DNA of 64,000 nucleotides from contig JARUXA010000019.1 in assembly GCA_030433805.1 (NCBI GenBank), positions 1-64,000 on the forward strand, written 5' to 3'. This stretch comes from Sphingomonas sp. PsM26 (GTDB lineage Bacteria; Pseudomonadota; Alphaproteobacteria; Sphingomonadales; Sphingomonadaceae). Below, piece after piece: positions 7,910 through 16,900 of this stretch. The translations under genes and the position numbers were made by a program. The notes under the pieces were generated by a model. The model was not told where the DNA came from. It made no database searches and saw only the letters and a list, made by a program, of their open reading frames with translations. Every line of letters begins with the position of its first letter. The stretch's first letter is position 1.

Positions 7910-8530
7910 TTACTCCGCTTCGAACGCGGCGTTGATCGTCAGGTCGACCTTGTCACCGACGAGCGGCAGGTAGCCGTTCACGCCGAAGTCGCTGCGCTTG
8001 ATCGACGTGGTTGCCGCAAACCCGACGTTGGTCTTGTGCGCGCCGAACAGCGACGGACCGGCACCGATGAACTTCGCGTTGAGCACGACCGGCTTGGTCA
8101 CGCCGTGCAGCGTCAGATTGCCTGTGATCGTCGCGTTCATGCCGTTGACCGCAACCTTGGTCGAGACGAAGCGCGCCTCGGGGAATTTGGCGGCGTCGAA
8201 GAACTCGGGCTTCTGGAGATGCTCGTCGAGCGCCGCGACCGTGGTCGACACCTTGGCGATCGGGAAGGCGATCTCGACCTTCGCAGCGGCGGGGTTCTTG
8301 GGGTCGATCGTCATCGATCCGGTCGGCTGGGTGAACTGGCCGGTGTACTCGCTGAAGCCGAGGTGGTTGAGCGAGAAGACGACCTGCGTGTGACCGGTAT
8401 CGACCTTGTACGTGCCGGCGGCGACCTTAGCGACGCTGCGCGTGCCGGGGGGCGTGGTCGGCATCTGAGCGACGAGCGGGGCTGCGGCGATCGCTGCGAT
8501 GGCGGCGAGGAAGAGGGGGGTACGCTGCAT
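7910..8530 (-). CDS. YceI-family periplasmic protein
   Basis: A 206-residue exported protein with a signal peptide (residues 1 to ~22, ending 'APLVAQ') and a YceI lipocalin-like domain. Typical blocks are 'GTYKVDTGHTQVVFSLNHLGFS', 'FDAAKFPEARFVST', 'TGNLTLHGVTKPV' and 'IKRSDFGVNGYLPLVGDKV'. YceI proteins bind polyisoprenoid-type lipids in a hydrophobic pocket in the periplasm; the native ligand here is unknown. AGGAG precedes the ATG at 8530. The gene stands alone between a terminator and a large inverted repeat. Confidence 0.92.
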   Translation of the reverse strand: MQRTPLFLAAIAAIAAAPLVAQMPTTPPGTRSVAKVAAGTYKVDTGHTQVVFSLNHLGFSEYTGQFTQPTGSMTIDPKNPAAAKVEIAFPIAKVSTTVAALDEHLQKPEFFDAAKFPEARFVSTKVAVNGMNATITGNLTLHGVTKPVVLNAKFIGAGPSLFGAHKTNVGFAATTSIKRSDFGVNGYLPLVGDKVDLTINAAFEAE

Positions 8531-8660
8531 GGGGATACTCCTGTTGGAGCATCGCTTTGCGGCAAATCGCGCGGGAGCGACAAGCAACGATTTGGCAACA
8601 TACGGTTTCGTGGGGGGATGGTGGGGGTGCGCTCTCCGGCGAGGGCGCGCTGCTGGACGG

Positions 8661-8756
8661 CCCCACCCCAACCCCTCCCCTGAAGGGGAGGGGCTTTTAG
8701 GGCGCGCTTCTTCTTCTTCTTAGCCCCTCCCCTTCAGGGGAGGGGTTGGGGTGGGG
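8661..8756. repeat. Perfect 35-base inverted repeat (CCCCACCCCAACCCCTCCCC arms)
   Basis: Arms 8661-8695 and 8722-8756 are exact reverse complements over 35 bases with a 26-base spacer rich in CTT. Each arm is itself partly palindromic (CCCCTCCCCTGAAGGGGAGGGG). It lies between the end of ilvC and the start of yceI. A related but imperfect element is at 10478-10592. Confidence 0.85.
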
Positions 8757-8789
8757 GGAGCCTCGCAGAGACCACCCCCACCAAAAACC

Positions 8790-9809
8790 TCAGTTCTTGT
8801 CCTTATCCACCAGCTTGTTCGCGCCAATCCAAGGCATCATCGCGCGCAATTCCGCACCAACCTTCTCGATCGGATGCGCAGCAGCCGCCTTGCGCGCCGC
8901 CTTCAGCTCGGGCTGCCCCGCGCGGTTGTCGAGCACGAAGTTCTTCACGAACCGCCCGCCCTGAATGTCCGCGAGCACGCGCTTCATTTCCGCCTTGGTC
9001 TCGGGCGTGATGATCCGCGGACCCGTGGTGATGTCGCCATATTCCGCGGTGTTGCTGATCGAATAGCGCATGTTGGCGATCCCGCCCTCATACAGCAAAT
9101 CGACGATCAGCTTGGTCTCGTGCAGGCACTCGAAATACGCCATCTCGGGCGCGTACCCAGCCTCGACCAGCGTCTCGAACCCGGCCTGGATCAGATGCGT
9201 GATCCCGCCGCACAGCACGGCCTGCTCGCCGAACAGATCGGTCTCGCACTCTTCCTTGAAGTTGGTCTCGATGATCCCCGAACGCCCGCCGCCGACGCCG
9301 CTCGCATAGGCAAGCCCGATGTCATGCGCGTTGCCGCTCTTGTCCTGGTGGATCGCGATCAGGCACGGCACGCCGCCGCCCTTCACATATTCGCTGCGCA
9401 CGGTGTGGCCCGGGCCCTTGGGCGCGATCATGATGACGTCGAGATCTTCGCGCGGCTCGATCAGCCCGAAATGCACGTTGAGGCCATGAGCAAAGGCAAT
9501 CGTCGCGCCCTGCTTCAAATTCGCGTGGAGATCGTCGGCATAGATCGCGGCCTGATGCTCGTCGGGCGCGAGGATCATCGTGATGTCGGCCCAGGCGGCG
9601 GCTTCTGCGTTGGTCATCACCTTGAAGCCAGCGTCGGTCGCCTTCTTGGCGGTGGCGGACCCGGCGCGGAGCGCGATCGCGATGTCCTTGACGCCCGAAT
9701 CACGCAGGTTCTGCGCATGCGCGTGGCCCTGGCTGCCATAGCCGACGATCGCGATCTTCTTGGACGTGATCAGGTTGAGGTCGGCATCGGCATCATAATA
9801 AACGCGCAT
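8790..9809 (-). CDS. ilvC: Ketol-acid reductoisomerase (class I)
   Basis: A 339-residue class I KARI, which turns acetolactate or acetohydroxybutyrate into the dihydroxy acids of the Val/Ile/Leu pathway using NADPH and Mg. The Rossmann motif 'GYGSQGHAHA' is at residues 23-32. The 'MIAPKGPGHTVRSEY' loop and the C-terminal knotted domain with 'ETNFKEECETDLFGEQ' and 'YSISNTAEYGD' are all present. An AAGAAGG ribosome site precedes the start. It follows ilvB-ilvN on the same strand, with a small palindrome between ilvN and ilvC. Confidence 0.97.
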   Translation of the reverse strand: MRVYYDADADLNLITSKKIAIVGYGSQGHAHAQNLRDSGVKDIAIALRAGSATAKKATDAGFKVMTNAEAAAWADITMILAPDEHQAAIYADDLHANLKQGATIAFAHGLNVHFGLIEPREDLDVIMIAPKGPGHTVRSEYVKGGGVPCLIAIHQDKSGNAHDIGLAYASGVGGGRSGIIETNFKEECETDLFGEQAVLCGGITHLIQAGFETLVEAGYAPEMAYFECLHETKLIVDLLYEGGIANMRYSISNTAEYGDITTGPRIITPETKAEMKRVLADIQGGRFVKNFVLDNRAGQPELKAARKAAAAHPIEKVGAELRAMMPWIGANKLVDKDKN

Positions 9810-9875
9810 GGTATTTCCTTCTTGGTCAGTGCCACGTCGGCGGAAAACCCTTCCCGCGGACGCCAGTGATAATGG

Positions 9876-9895
9876 ATCCCCGCCTGCGCGGGGAT
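9876..9895. repeat. Short palindrome ATCCCCGC-CTGC-GCGGGGAT
   Basis: A perfect 8-base stem with a 4-base loop between ilvN and ilvC, followed by GACGG. This short palindrome resembles the ATCCCCGC repeats that are common between genes in many high-GC proteobacteria. It could weaken or stabilise the mRNA between the two ilv genes. Confidence 0.6.
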
Positions 9896-9916
9896 GACGG
9901 GATCTTGCTTAGCGGG

Positions 9917-10432
9917 TTAAACCGGCGTGTTGCCGCGGGCCATGGCGACGATCCCGGTACGCGCGACTTCGCACAGCCCGACTTCGCGCATCAGCGTCAC
10001 GAATGTATCGATCTTCTCGCGCCCGCCGGTCACTTCGAACACGAAGCTGGTGGTGGTCGCATCGACCACGCGCGCGCGGTAGACGTCGGCGAGGCGCAGC
10101 GCCTCGATCCGGTGATCGCCGACCCCCGACACCTTGAGCAACGCCAGCTCGCGTTCGACGTGCGGCCCGAGCGCGGTGAGGTCTGTGACGGAATGCACCG
10201 GGATCAGCCGGTCGAGCTGCGCGAGGATCTGCTCCATCGTCGCATCGCTCGCCGAGGTGACGATCGTGATCCGGCTGACCGCCTTGTCGGCGGTGACGTC
10301 GGACACGGTCAGGCTCTCGATATTATAGCCACGCGCGGTGAACAGTCCCGCGATCCGCGCGAGAATGCCGGGCTCGTTGTCGACCATCACGGCGAGCGTG
10401 TGGCGGGACTCTTTTTGCTGGGTGATGTGCAT
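9917..10432 (-). CDS. ilvN: Acetolactate synthase regulatory subunit
   Basis: A 171-residue small subunit (IlvH/IlvN type). The N-terminal ACT domain ('TLAVMVDNEPGILARIAGLF', 'GYNIESLTVS') binds valine for feedback inhibition. The C-terminal half ('VERELALLKV', 'ARVVDATTTSFVFEVTG') is the usual acetolactate synthase small-subunit domain. The ATG at 10432 excludes an upstream extension that translates the intergenic palindrome. It lies 172 bases downstream of ilvB, with an inverted repeat in the gap. Confidence 0.94.
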   Translation of the reverse strand: MHITQQKESRHTLAVMVDNEPGILARIAGLFTARGYNIESLTVSDVTADKAVSRITIVTSASDATMEQILAQLDRLIPVHSVTDLTALGPHVERELALLKVSGVGDHRIEALRLADVYRARVVDATTTSFVFEVTGGREKIDTFVTLMREVGLCEVARTGIVAMARGNTPV

Positions 10433-10477
10433 GATTACTTTCCTCCCCTTCCTGAGGGGGCAGTGGCAAACGGTGGC

Positions 10478-10592
10478 TTCCTCCCCTCCCTGGAAGGGAG
10501 GGGCCGGGGGTGGGTCGCTATGGGGCGGGCCGAACGGCGCGATTGCGGGCCGACCCACCCCTCGATCCCCTCCCTTCCAGGGAGGGGAGGAA
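10478..10592. repeat. Imperfect inverted repeat between ilvB and ilvN
   Basis: Arms of about 40 bases (10478-10517 and 10551-10592) share TTCCTCCCCTCCCTGGAAGG and TGGGTCG blocks and differ by a short indel. The composition matches the 8661-8756 repeat. A smaller CTCCCCTTCCTGAGGGGG motif lies beside it at about 10442-10460. Confidence 0.75.
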
Positions 10593-10604
10593 GAAGATGT
10601 GTCA

Positions 10605-12350
10605 TCACACCAGCGCCTTCGCTTCGTCGTCCATCTCGCCCGAGACTTCGCTCGCCTGCAGCAGCATCTCGGTATGCGCCGCCCCGCTCGGAATCATCGG
10701 GAAGCAGTTCGCCAGCTTGGCGACGCGGCAATCGACGATCACCGGCCCGTCATAATCGAGCATCGCCGCGATCCCGTCGTCGAGCTCGCCCATCGTCTCG
10801 ATCCGGATCCCCTTCCAACCATAGGCCTCGCCGAGTTTCACGAAGTCCGGCAGCGCATCGCTGTAGCTTTCCGAATAGCGGCTCGAATAGGTCAGCTCCT
10901 GCCACTGGCGGACCATCCCCATATATTCGTTGTTGAGGATGAAGATCTTGACCGGCAGGCGATATTGCGCGGCGGTGCCCAGCTCCTGGATGTTCATCTG
11001 AATCGAGGCTTCGCCCGCGATGTCGATCACCAGCGCCTTGGGGTTGCCGATCTGCGCGCCGATCGCGGCGGGCAGGCCGTAGCCCATCGTGCCGAGACCA
11101 CCCGAGGTCAGCCACTTGTTGGGCGCTTCGAACCCGAAGTGTTGCGCCGCCCACATCTGATGCTGGCCAACCTCGGTCGTGATGATCGGATTGCGCTTGT
11201 GCGTCGCCTGCCAGAGCGCGCGGATCGCGCGCTGCGGCATGATGTCGCTTTCCAGATCGGTGAAGGCGAGGCTCTGCTTGTCGCGCCATTCCTCGATCAT
11301 CTGCCACCATTCGGTCAGATCGGGCTTGGGATGACGGCGCGCCTTGAACACGCGCACCATGTCCTCGAGCGCATGGCCGACGTCGGCGACGATCGGCAAG
11401 TCCACGCGCACGTTCTTGTTGATCGAAGACCGGTCGATATCGACGTGAATTTTCCGCGAGTTCGGGCTGAACGCATCGAGCCGCCCGGTCACCCGGTCGT
11501 CGAACCGCGCGCCGAGGCAGACGACGAGGTCCGCCTTGTTCATCGCCATATTGGCTTCATAGGTGCCGTGCATCCCGAGCATCCCGAGCCACTGCGATCC
11601 GGTCGCCGGATAAGCGCCAAGGCCCATCAGCGTCGAGGTGACGGGCGCACCGCTGATCCGTGCGAGTTCGCACAGCAACTGGCTTGCCGCCGGCCCCGCG
11701 TTGATGATCCCGCCGCCGGTATAGAGCACCGGGCGTTCGGCCGCGGCGAGCATGTCCATTGCCGCTTCGATGCTCGGCTGGTCGGCCTTGACCTGCGGGC
11801 GATAGGTCTTGTGCCGGATCGGGCCGGGCTTGGCGTAGCGCGCGGTGGCGACCTGCACGTCCTTGGGGATGTCGACCACCACCGGGCCGGGGCGACCCGA
11901 GGTCGCGATATAGAAGGCCTCGTGAATCGTCGCGCCGAGCTTGGCGGGGTCCTTCACCAGATAATTATGCTTCGAACAGTGGCGCGTGATGCCCACGGTG
12001 TCGGCTTCCTGGAACGCATCGGTCCCGATCAGCGCGGTCGGCACCTGACCGGTGATCACCACCATCGGGATCGAGTCCATCAGTGCGTCGGTGATCCCGG
12101 TGATCGCATTGGTCGCGCCGGGGCCCGAGGTGACGAGCACCACGCCCGGCTTGCCGGTCGAGCGCGCATAGCCTTCCGCGGCATGAGTCGCGGCCTGTTC
12201 GTGGCGCACCAGAATGTGCTTGATCCGGCCTGAGCGGAACAGCGCGTCGTAGATCGGCAACACCGCACCACCGGGGTAGCCGAACACGACCTCCACGCCG
12301 AGATCGCACAGCGCCTCGATCAGGATGTCGGCTCCACTCTTCTCGGTCAC
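10605..12350 (-). CDS. ilvB: Acetolactate synthase large (catalytic) subunit
   Basis: A 581-residue ThDP-dependent enzyme that makes acetolactate or acetohydroxybutyrate. It has the N-terminal 'VFGYPGGAVLPIYDAL' and 'HEQAATHAAEGYAR' (catalytic Glu region), the central FAD-binding domain, and the C-terminal ThDP domain. In the ThDP motif the usual GDGSF reads GEASI, as in alphaproteobacterial IlvI-type enzymes, followed by 'ILNNEYMGMVRQWQ'. The start is GTG at 12350 with AAGGAG eight bases upstream. It lies 77 bases after miaA on the same strand. Confidence 0.96.
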   Translation of the reverse strand: MTEKSGADILIEALCDLGVEVVFGYPGGAVLPIYDALFRSGRIKHILVRHEQAATHAAEGYARSTGKPGVVLVTSGPGATNAITGITDALMDSIPMVVITGQVPTALIGTDAFQEADTVGITRHCSKHNYLVKDPAKLGATIHEAFYIATSGRPGPVVVDIPKDVQVATARYAKPGPIRHKTYRPQVKADQPSIEAAMDMLAAAERPVLYTGGGIINAGPAASQLLCELARISGAPVTSTLMGLGAYPATGSQWLGMLGMHGTYEANMAMNKADLVVCLGARFDDRVTGRLDAFSPNSRKIHVDIDRSSINKNVRVDLPIVADVGHALEDMVRVFKARRHPKPDLTEWWQMIEEWRDKQSLAFTDLESDIMPQRAIRALWQATHKRNPIITTEVGQHQMWAAQHFGFEAPNKWLTSGGLGTMGYGLPAAIGAQIGNPKALVIDIAGEASIQMNIQELGTAAQYRLPVKIFILNNEYMGMVRQWQELTYSSRYSESYSDALPDFVKLGEAYGWKGIRIETMGELDDGIAAMLDYDGPVIVDCRVAKLANCFPMIPSGAAHTEMLLQASEVSGEMDDEAKALV

Positions 12351-12427
12351 GGTCGTTCTCCTTGGGGATGCTGCACGGCAGCAATGGGAAAGGGGCGGCT
12401 AAAGGTATAAAACATGCGCGTCAACCA

Positions 12428-13357
12428 TTATCGTAGCAATAATCTGTCGATTATAGCGGCAGTATCGGTCTTTTCTGACTCGGCGATACGGAGCCAGCTC
12501 GGCGGCGGCTGGTTGCGGAACCAGGTGAACTGCCGCTTGGCATATTGCCGCGTCGCCAGCCGAACCGCCTCGATCGCCTGCTGTCGCGTACTGTTACCCG
12601 CCAGCAGCACCGCCACCTCGGGCACGCCGATCGCCCGGCGGATCGTCGCGTCGGCGGGCAGGTCGTCGCGGGCGAGCAACGTCCGCACCTCCTCGACCGC
12701 GCCTTCCTCAAACATCGCAGTCGCGCGCGCATCGCATTTTTGCAGCAACCACTCTCTATCCGGCAGCAGCACGACAGCCGCCTGTGCAACCTTCGCTGCG
12801 ATTCCCCCGGTTCGTTCCGCCTGCCACGCCGCCAGCGGCCGCCCGGTCGATCGCACCACCTCGAGCGCCCGCGCCACCCGCGTCGTATCCGCTGCCGCCA
12901 GCCGCCCCGCCGCCACCGGATCGAGCGCGCGTAGGGCCGCGTGCGCCGCCGCCACCGGCAGCGCGCGCGCCTCGGCGCGGATCGCGGGATCGATCTCCGG
13001 CACCGGCGCGATCCCGTCGAGCAAGGTGCGCAGGTACAGCCCGGTCCCGCCGACCAGCACCGGCAGCTTCCCCGCCGCGTGGCTCGCCGCGATCTCCCGC
13101 GCCGCATCCTGCGCCCAGCGCGCGGCGGAGCAGCTTTCCGCGCCATCGATATAGCCGAACAGCCGATGCGGCACCCGCGCCTCGTCGGCGGGGGAGGGGC
13201 GTGCGGTCAGCACGCGGAGGTCGCGGTAAACCTGTGCCGAATCAGCGTTGATGACGATCCCGTCGTGCGCCTCCGCCACCGCCATCGCGAGCGCGGACTT
13301 GCCGCTGGCGGTCGGCCCTGCGATGAGCGCCAACATCGGGAGATTGTTTGTGTTCAT
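12428..13357 (-). CDS. miaA: tRNA dimethylallyltransferase
   Basis: A 309-residue MiaA, which adds a dimethylallyl group to A37 of tRNAs reading UNN codons. The P-loop GPTASGKS is at residues 14-21, followed by 'INADSAQVYRDLRVLTARPS', 'VLVGGTGLYLRTLLDG' and the C-terminal 'TRQYAKRQFTWFRNQ' tRNA-binding block. The chosen ATG at 13357 means its 5' end overlaps the divergent serB start by eight bases; a later Met at 13336 would remove the overlap. The upstream 90-residue extension is the shadow of serB. Confidence 0.93.
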   Translation of the reverse strand: MNTNNLPMLALIAGPTASGKSALAMAVAEAHDGIVINADSAQVYRDLRVLTARPSPADEARVPHRLFGYIDGAESCSAARWAQDAAREIAASHAAGKLPVLVGGTGLYLRTLLDGIAPVPEIDPAIRAEARALPVAAAHAALRALDPVAAGRLAAADTTRVARALEVVRSTGRPLAAWQAERTGGIAAKVAQAAVVLLPDREWLLQKCDARATAMFEEGAVEEVRTLLARDDLPADATIRRAIGVPEVAVLLAGNSTRQQAIEAVRLATRQYAKRQFTWFRNQPPPSWLRIAESEKTDTAAIIDRLLLR

Positions 13358-14231
13358 TGCCACGCTGATAGCATCCGGGCGGCTCGCCGCGGGGGATATT
13401 TCGACCGCGCGGGACCGGCTCGACGCCGCGGGCTGTTCCGCCGTCGCCGACGGCTGGATCGAAGAGGGGGTCGCCGCGGACGTGATGTTCGCGTCCGCAC
13501 CCGATGCCGCGCGGGCGGCACTGGAGGATGCGTTCGCAGGCGTCGATGTCGTCGTGCAACAGGCCGAGGGGCGCGAGAAGCGGTTGCTGATCGCGGACAT
13601 GGATTCGACCATGATCACGGTCGAGTGCATCGACGAGCTCGCCGATTACGCCGGGATCAAGCCACAGATCGCCGAGATCACCGAAGCCGCGATGCGCGGC
13701 GAACTCGATTTCGAGGCGGCGCTGGATGCGCGCGTTGCGTTGTTGGCGGGCCTGGACGAGCGCGTGATCGCGCAATGCCTCGCCGACCGTGTCGTCGATA
13801 CGCCGGGCGCAGCGACGCTGGTCCGCACGATGCGCGCGCGGGGGGCGACCGCGATCCTCGTGTCGGGCGGGTTCACGCGCTTCGCCGAGCCCGTCGCCGA
13901 GCGGATCGGCTTCCACTATGCGATCGCCAACCGGCTGGAGATCGCCGAGGGTGCGCTCACCGGGCGCGTCGAACGCCCGATCGTCGGCGCACATACCAAG
14001 CTCGAGACGCTGCGCGCGGCGGCGGCCGATCTCGGCTTGCCGCCCGAAGTCACGCTGGCGATCGGCGACGGCGCGAACGACCTGCGGATGATCGAGGCGG
14101 CGGGGCTGGGCGTGGCGTACAAGGCCAAACCGATCGTCGCTGCGGCGGCAGGCGCGCGGATCGACCACGGCGATCTGACCGCCTTGCTCTACGCGCAAGG
14201 CATTCCGCCCGCGGAGTGGGTCGCGGTCTGA
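13350..14231 (+). CDS. serB: Phosphoserine phosphatase
   Basis: A 293-residue SerB, last step of serine synthesis. The N-terminal ~75 residues are a regulatory region; the HAD phosphatase domain starts at 'LLIADMDSTMITVE' with nucleophile D83 and acid/base D85. Further motifs are 'ILVSGGFTRFA', the cap region 'MRGELDFEAALDARVALLAG', and 'LAIGDGANDLRMI'. The start is GTG at 13350, supported by GGGAGA six bases upstream. The gene is divergent from miaA with overlapping 5' ends, so each promoter must lie inside the other gene. Confidence 0.93.
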   Translation: MFIATLIASGRLAAGDISTARDRLDAAGCSAVADGWIEEGVAADVMFASAPDAARAALEDAFAGVDVVVQQAEGREKRLLIADMDSTMITVECIDELADYAGIKPQIAEITEAAMRGELDFEAALDARVALLAGLDERVIAQCLADRVVDTPGAATLVRTMRARGATAILVSGGFTRFAEPVAERIGFHYAIANRLEIAEGALTGRVERPIVGAHTKLETLRAAAADLGLPPEVTLAIGDGANDLRMIEAAGLGVAYKAKPIVAAAAGARIDHGDLTALLYAQGIPPAEWVAV

Positions 14232-14419
14232 CGTATCGCCGCCGCCGCGGTCGGACGCGCTGAACCCACCGCGGGGCGATCGGCGGCGCGCCCGTTAACC
14301 GTTTGTTGATCGAGCGCTGGCACTCCCCTGCCGAACAGGCGGAGGTAACGGGGCGCTCGTGCCCGAAATCGACGCGCTGGTTCCCCCGTAGCCGACCGCA
14401 GCCAAGGGTTGAGAACGTC

Positions 14420-15727
14420 ATGAAGCATCGTTCGGCAACCATTTACTACCCCGTGACCCTGGGTCTGTCCGTCCTCCTTCTCGGCGGATCGGCCGCTGCG
14501 GTGGCGACCACGTCGAACACAGAGGCGATCTCGCGTGCGCAATCGCGCGCCGAACGAATCGCGCGCAAGGAGATCGCAAAGGCGCGCGCCGCGCTCGACA
14601 GGAAGAACTTGCCCGCAGCGATCACCCATGCCGAAGCGGCGGTGGCATTGCAGCCTGCGGCGATGGGATATCGCATGACGCTTGGTCAAAGCTACCTCAG
14701 GGCGGGGCGGTTCGCTTCAGCGCGGGACGCGTTCGGCGATGCGCTCTCGCTCGACCCGACGAACGGCAAGGCCGCGTTGCAGCTCGCGTTGATGCAGATC
14801 GGCACCGGCGACTGGGCCGGTGCGCGCGAGACGCTGGACGCACATGCCGCCACGATCCCCGTCAGCGATCGCGGCCTTGGCATGGCGCTGGCCGGGGATC
14901 CGGTGGCAGCGGTCGCGTTGCTCGATCCGGCGGCACGCGCCGCCGGTGCGGACGCGAGGATCCGGCAGAATTTCGCGCTGAGCCTCGCGCTCGCCGGGCG
15001 CTGGCGCGATGCACAAAGCGTTGTCGAATTCGACCTTGCCCCGGTGGATGCCGCGCGGCGCTTGCTGCAATGGTCGACGTTCGCGCGCCCGACGTCTGCG
15101 TCGGACCAGATCGCGGCGCTGCTGGGGGTCGTTCCCGTGGTCGATGCGGGCCAACCGCGGGCCCTTGCGCTGAGTGACGACCGCGCAACCAGGGTTGCCG
15201 TTGCCGGGGGCGCCAGTGTCGACCTGCCCGAGTCAGGCAATGCGTCGCAGACTGTGGCCGAGCAGCGCGTAGCTGTTGCGGTCTCCGATGTGCAGCCTGT
15301 GGTCGGCCCGACGATCGGCGCTGTTGTCTTTGGGCAGCGCAAGGAAGTCGTGCAGCCGCTTCCCGTCACGCTCGCGTCCCGCCACGCGACGATCCAGCCG
15401 GTTGCTGCCATCCACCGCCAATACGGGACGGCAAAGGGCAATTACTACGTCCAGCTCGGTGCCTACGATACGCCCGCAATAGCGCGGGACGCGTGGATCC
15501 GTGCGGAGCAACGGTTCGCTGCGTTGTCGAAGCATGTTCCGCAGGGGATGGGTGTCGCGACCCGCGGGGCAAATTTCTATCGTTTGTCGATCGGTGCCTT
15601 TGCAAAGAACGAGGCGCTCGCCCTGTGCCGGACCTATCGTGCGAAGGGAGGCAATTGCTTCGTGCGCGTCGGCGCAGGCGATCAGGTTGCAGTATGGGTG
15701 AACCGGGGCAACCTGGCGTCTCGCTAG
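14420..15727 (+). CDS. Exported TPR and SPOR domain protein
   Basis: A 435-residue protein with a signal peptide (hydrophobic 'VTLGLSVLLLGGSAAAVA'). Residues ~45-130 form TPR-like helical repeats ('ALDRKNLPAAITHAEAAVALQP', 'LRAGRFASARDAFGDALSLDP'). A low-complexity Val/Ala linker follows. A C-terminal SPOR domain begins with 'NYYVQLGAYDTPAIARD' and 'YRLSIGAFAKNEAL'. SPOR domains bind denuded septal peptidoglycan, so a periplasmic cell-envelope or division role is likely. The ATG at 14420 was chosen to give a proper signal peptide. It is a single gene, no operon partner. Confidence 0.85.
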   Translation: MKHRSATIYYPVTLGLSVLLLGGSAAAVATTSNTEAISRAQSRAERIARKEIAKARAALDRKNLPAAITHAEAAVALQPAAMGYRMTLGQSYLRAGRFASARDAFGDALSLDPTNGKAALQLALMQIGTGDWAGARETLDAHAATIPVSDRGLGMALAGDPVAAVALLDPAARAAGADARIRQNFALSLALAGRWRDAQSVVEFDLAPVDAARRLLQWSTFARPTSASDQIAALLGVVPVVDAGQPRALALSDDRATRVAVAGGASVDLPESGNASQTVAEQRVAVAVSDVQPVVGPTIGAVVFGQRKEVVQPLPVTLASRHATIQPVAAIHRQYGTAKGNYYVQLGAYDTPAIARDAWIRAEQRFAALSKHVPQGMGVATRGANFYRLSIGAFAKNEALALCRTYRAKGGNCFVRVGAGDQVAVWVNRGNLASR

Positions 15728-15765
15728 CGGTTCACACTTTGTTCTCGTCGTGATAGTGACCGGTC

Positions 15766-16851
15766 ATGGCGATCGACTCTTCAAAGCGCGCCATGCGCGG
15801 CGCGACCAGAAACGTGCTCAGTACGCGCTTCGGGCTTCCGGATACGGTTGCCGACGGCGATTGGCTCGACGCGCGCGACGCGATCGATGGTCCTGCCTCC
15901 GCGATCAGGACGTCGGTGCAGGATATCCGGTCGAGGACGATCCTGAGCTACAACAGCTCGCCCGACGTCCCGTTCGATCGCAGCATAAACCCGTTCGTCG
16001 GGTGCGAACACGGGTGCATCTATTGTTTTGCGCGACCGACGCATGCGTATCACGACCTGTCCCCCGGATTGGATTTCGAAACCAAGCTGTTCGTGAAGCG
16101 TGACGCCGCGCAGATCCTCGAAGGCGAGCTCCGGCGGAAAGGGTATGACCCCAAACCGATCGCGCTCGGGGCGAACACCGACCCGTACCAGCCGATCGAG
16201 CGCGACTACCGGGTCACGCGCGCCATTCTGGAAGTGCTGGCAAAGACCAATCATCCGGTGACGATCACGACCAAGTCGGATCGCGTGGTGCGGGACATCG
16301 ATCTGCTTGCACCGATGGCAGAGAAGGGGCTGGTGGCGGTCGCGGTGTCGGTGACGTCGCTGGTTCCTCAGATCGCGATGACGATCGAACCGCGCGCGCC
16401 GCATCCGCTGAAACGATTGCAGGCCGTCAGGCAACTGGTCGATGCGGGCATCCCCGCCTACGTCAACATGGCCCCGGTGATCCCGGCAATCACGGACGAC
16501 GAGATCGAGGCGATCGTGGCGCGGGCCGCCGAAGCTGGTGCATCGAACGTGTCCTACATCCCCGTTCGGCTGCCGCTGGAGGTCGCACCGCTGTTTCGTG
16601 CTTGGCTCGACACCCATTTCCCCGACCGTGCGGCCAAGGTGATGGCGATCATCCAATCGCTGCGCGGCGGCCGCGACAATGATCCGAACTTCTTTTCCCG
16701 CATGCGCGGGGAGGGACCTTGGGCGGATTTGCTCCGCACCCGGTTCCGGATCGCCAAGTCCCGCCACGGTTTCCCGAGTGGCCGGCGGGTGCTGGGGCTG
16801 CGATGCGACCTGTTCCAGCCACCAGCCGGTCCACAAGGGGAGCTGTTCTAG
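15766..16851 (+). CDS. PA0069-family radical SAM protein
   Basis: A 361-residue radical SAM enzyme with the cluster motif C80-x3-C84-x2-C87 in 'VGCEHGCIYCFARP'. It shows 'LSYNSSPDVPFDRSINP' before the cluster and 'ALGANTDPYQPIERDYRVTR' after it, which are signatures of the PA0069 family related to spore photoproduct lyase-like proteins. The conserved C-terminal block 'RMRGEGPWADLLRTRF' is also present. The reaction is unknown. It lies alone, 38 bases after the SPOR gene, and converges on the cupredoxin-like gene. Confidence 0.92.
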   Translation: MAIDSSKRAMRGATRNVLSTRFGLPDTVADGDWLDARDAIDGPASAIRTSVQDIRSRTILSYNSSPDVPFDRSINPFVGCEHGCIYCFARPTHAYHDLSPGLDFETKLFVKRDAAQILEGELRRKGYDPKPIALGANTDPYQPIERDYRVTRAILEVLAKTNHPVTITTKSDRVVRDIDLLAPMAEKGLVAVAVSVTSLVPQIAMTIEPRAPHPLKRLQAVRQLVDAGIPAYVNMAPVIPAITDDEIEAIVARAAEAGASNVSYIPVRLPLEVAPLFRAWLDTHFPDRAAKVMAIIQSLRGGRDNDPNFFSRMRGEGPWADLLRTRFRIAKSRHGFPSGRRVLGLRCDLFQPPAGPQGELF

Positions 16852-16900
16852 GCCGACGTACCGTTGGATACCGCCGCTCTGCACCGCAGCCCCTTGGCGT

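Noticed and set aside
12347..12415. 22-codon ORF (MFYTFSRPFPIAAVQHPQGERP) overlapping the ilvB GTG start, as a possible ilv leader peptide
   Set aside because: It has few Ile/Val/Leu codons, no hairpin pair and no terminator, and it lies right after miaA. Coupling to ilvB is possible but attenuation is not supported.
14318..14330. TGGCACTC before the SPOR gene, as half a CIRCE or a sigma-54 -24 box
   Set aside because: No GAGTGCCA partner follows, and the GC is at N9 rather than N10 from GG, so it fits neither HrcA nor sigma-54.
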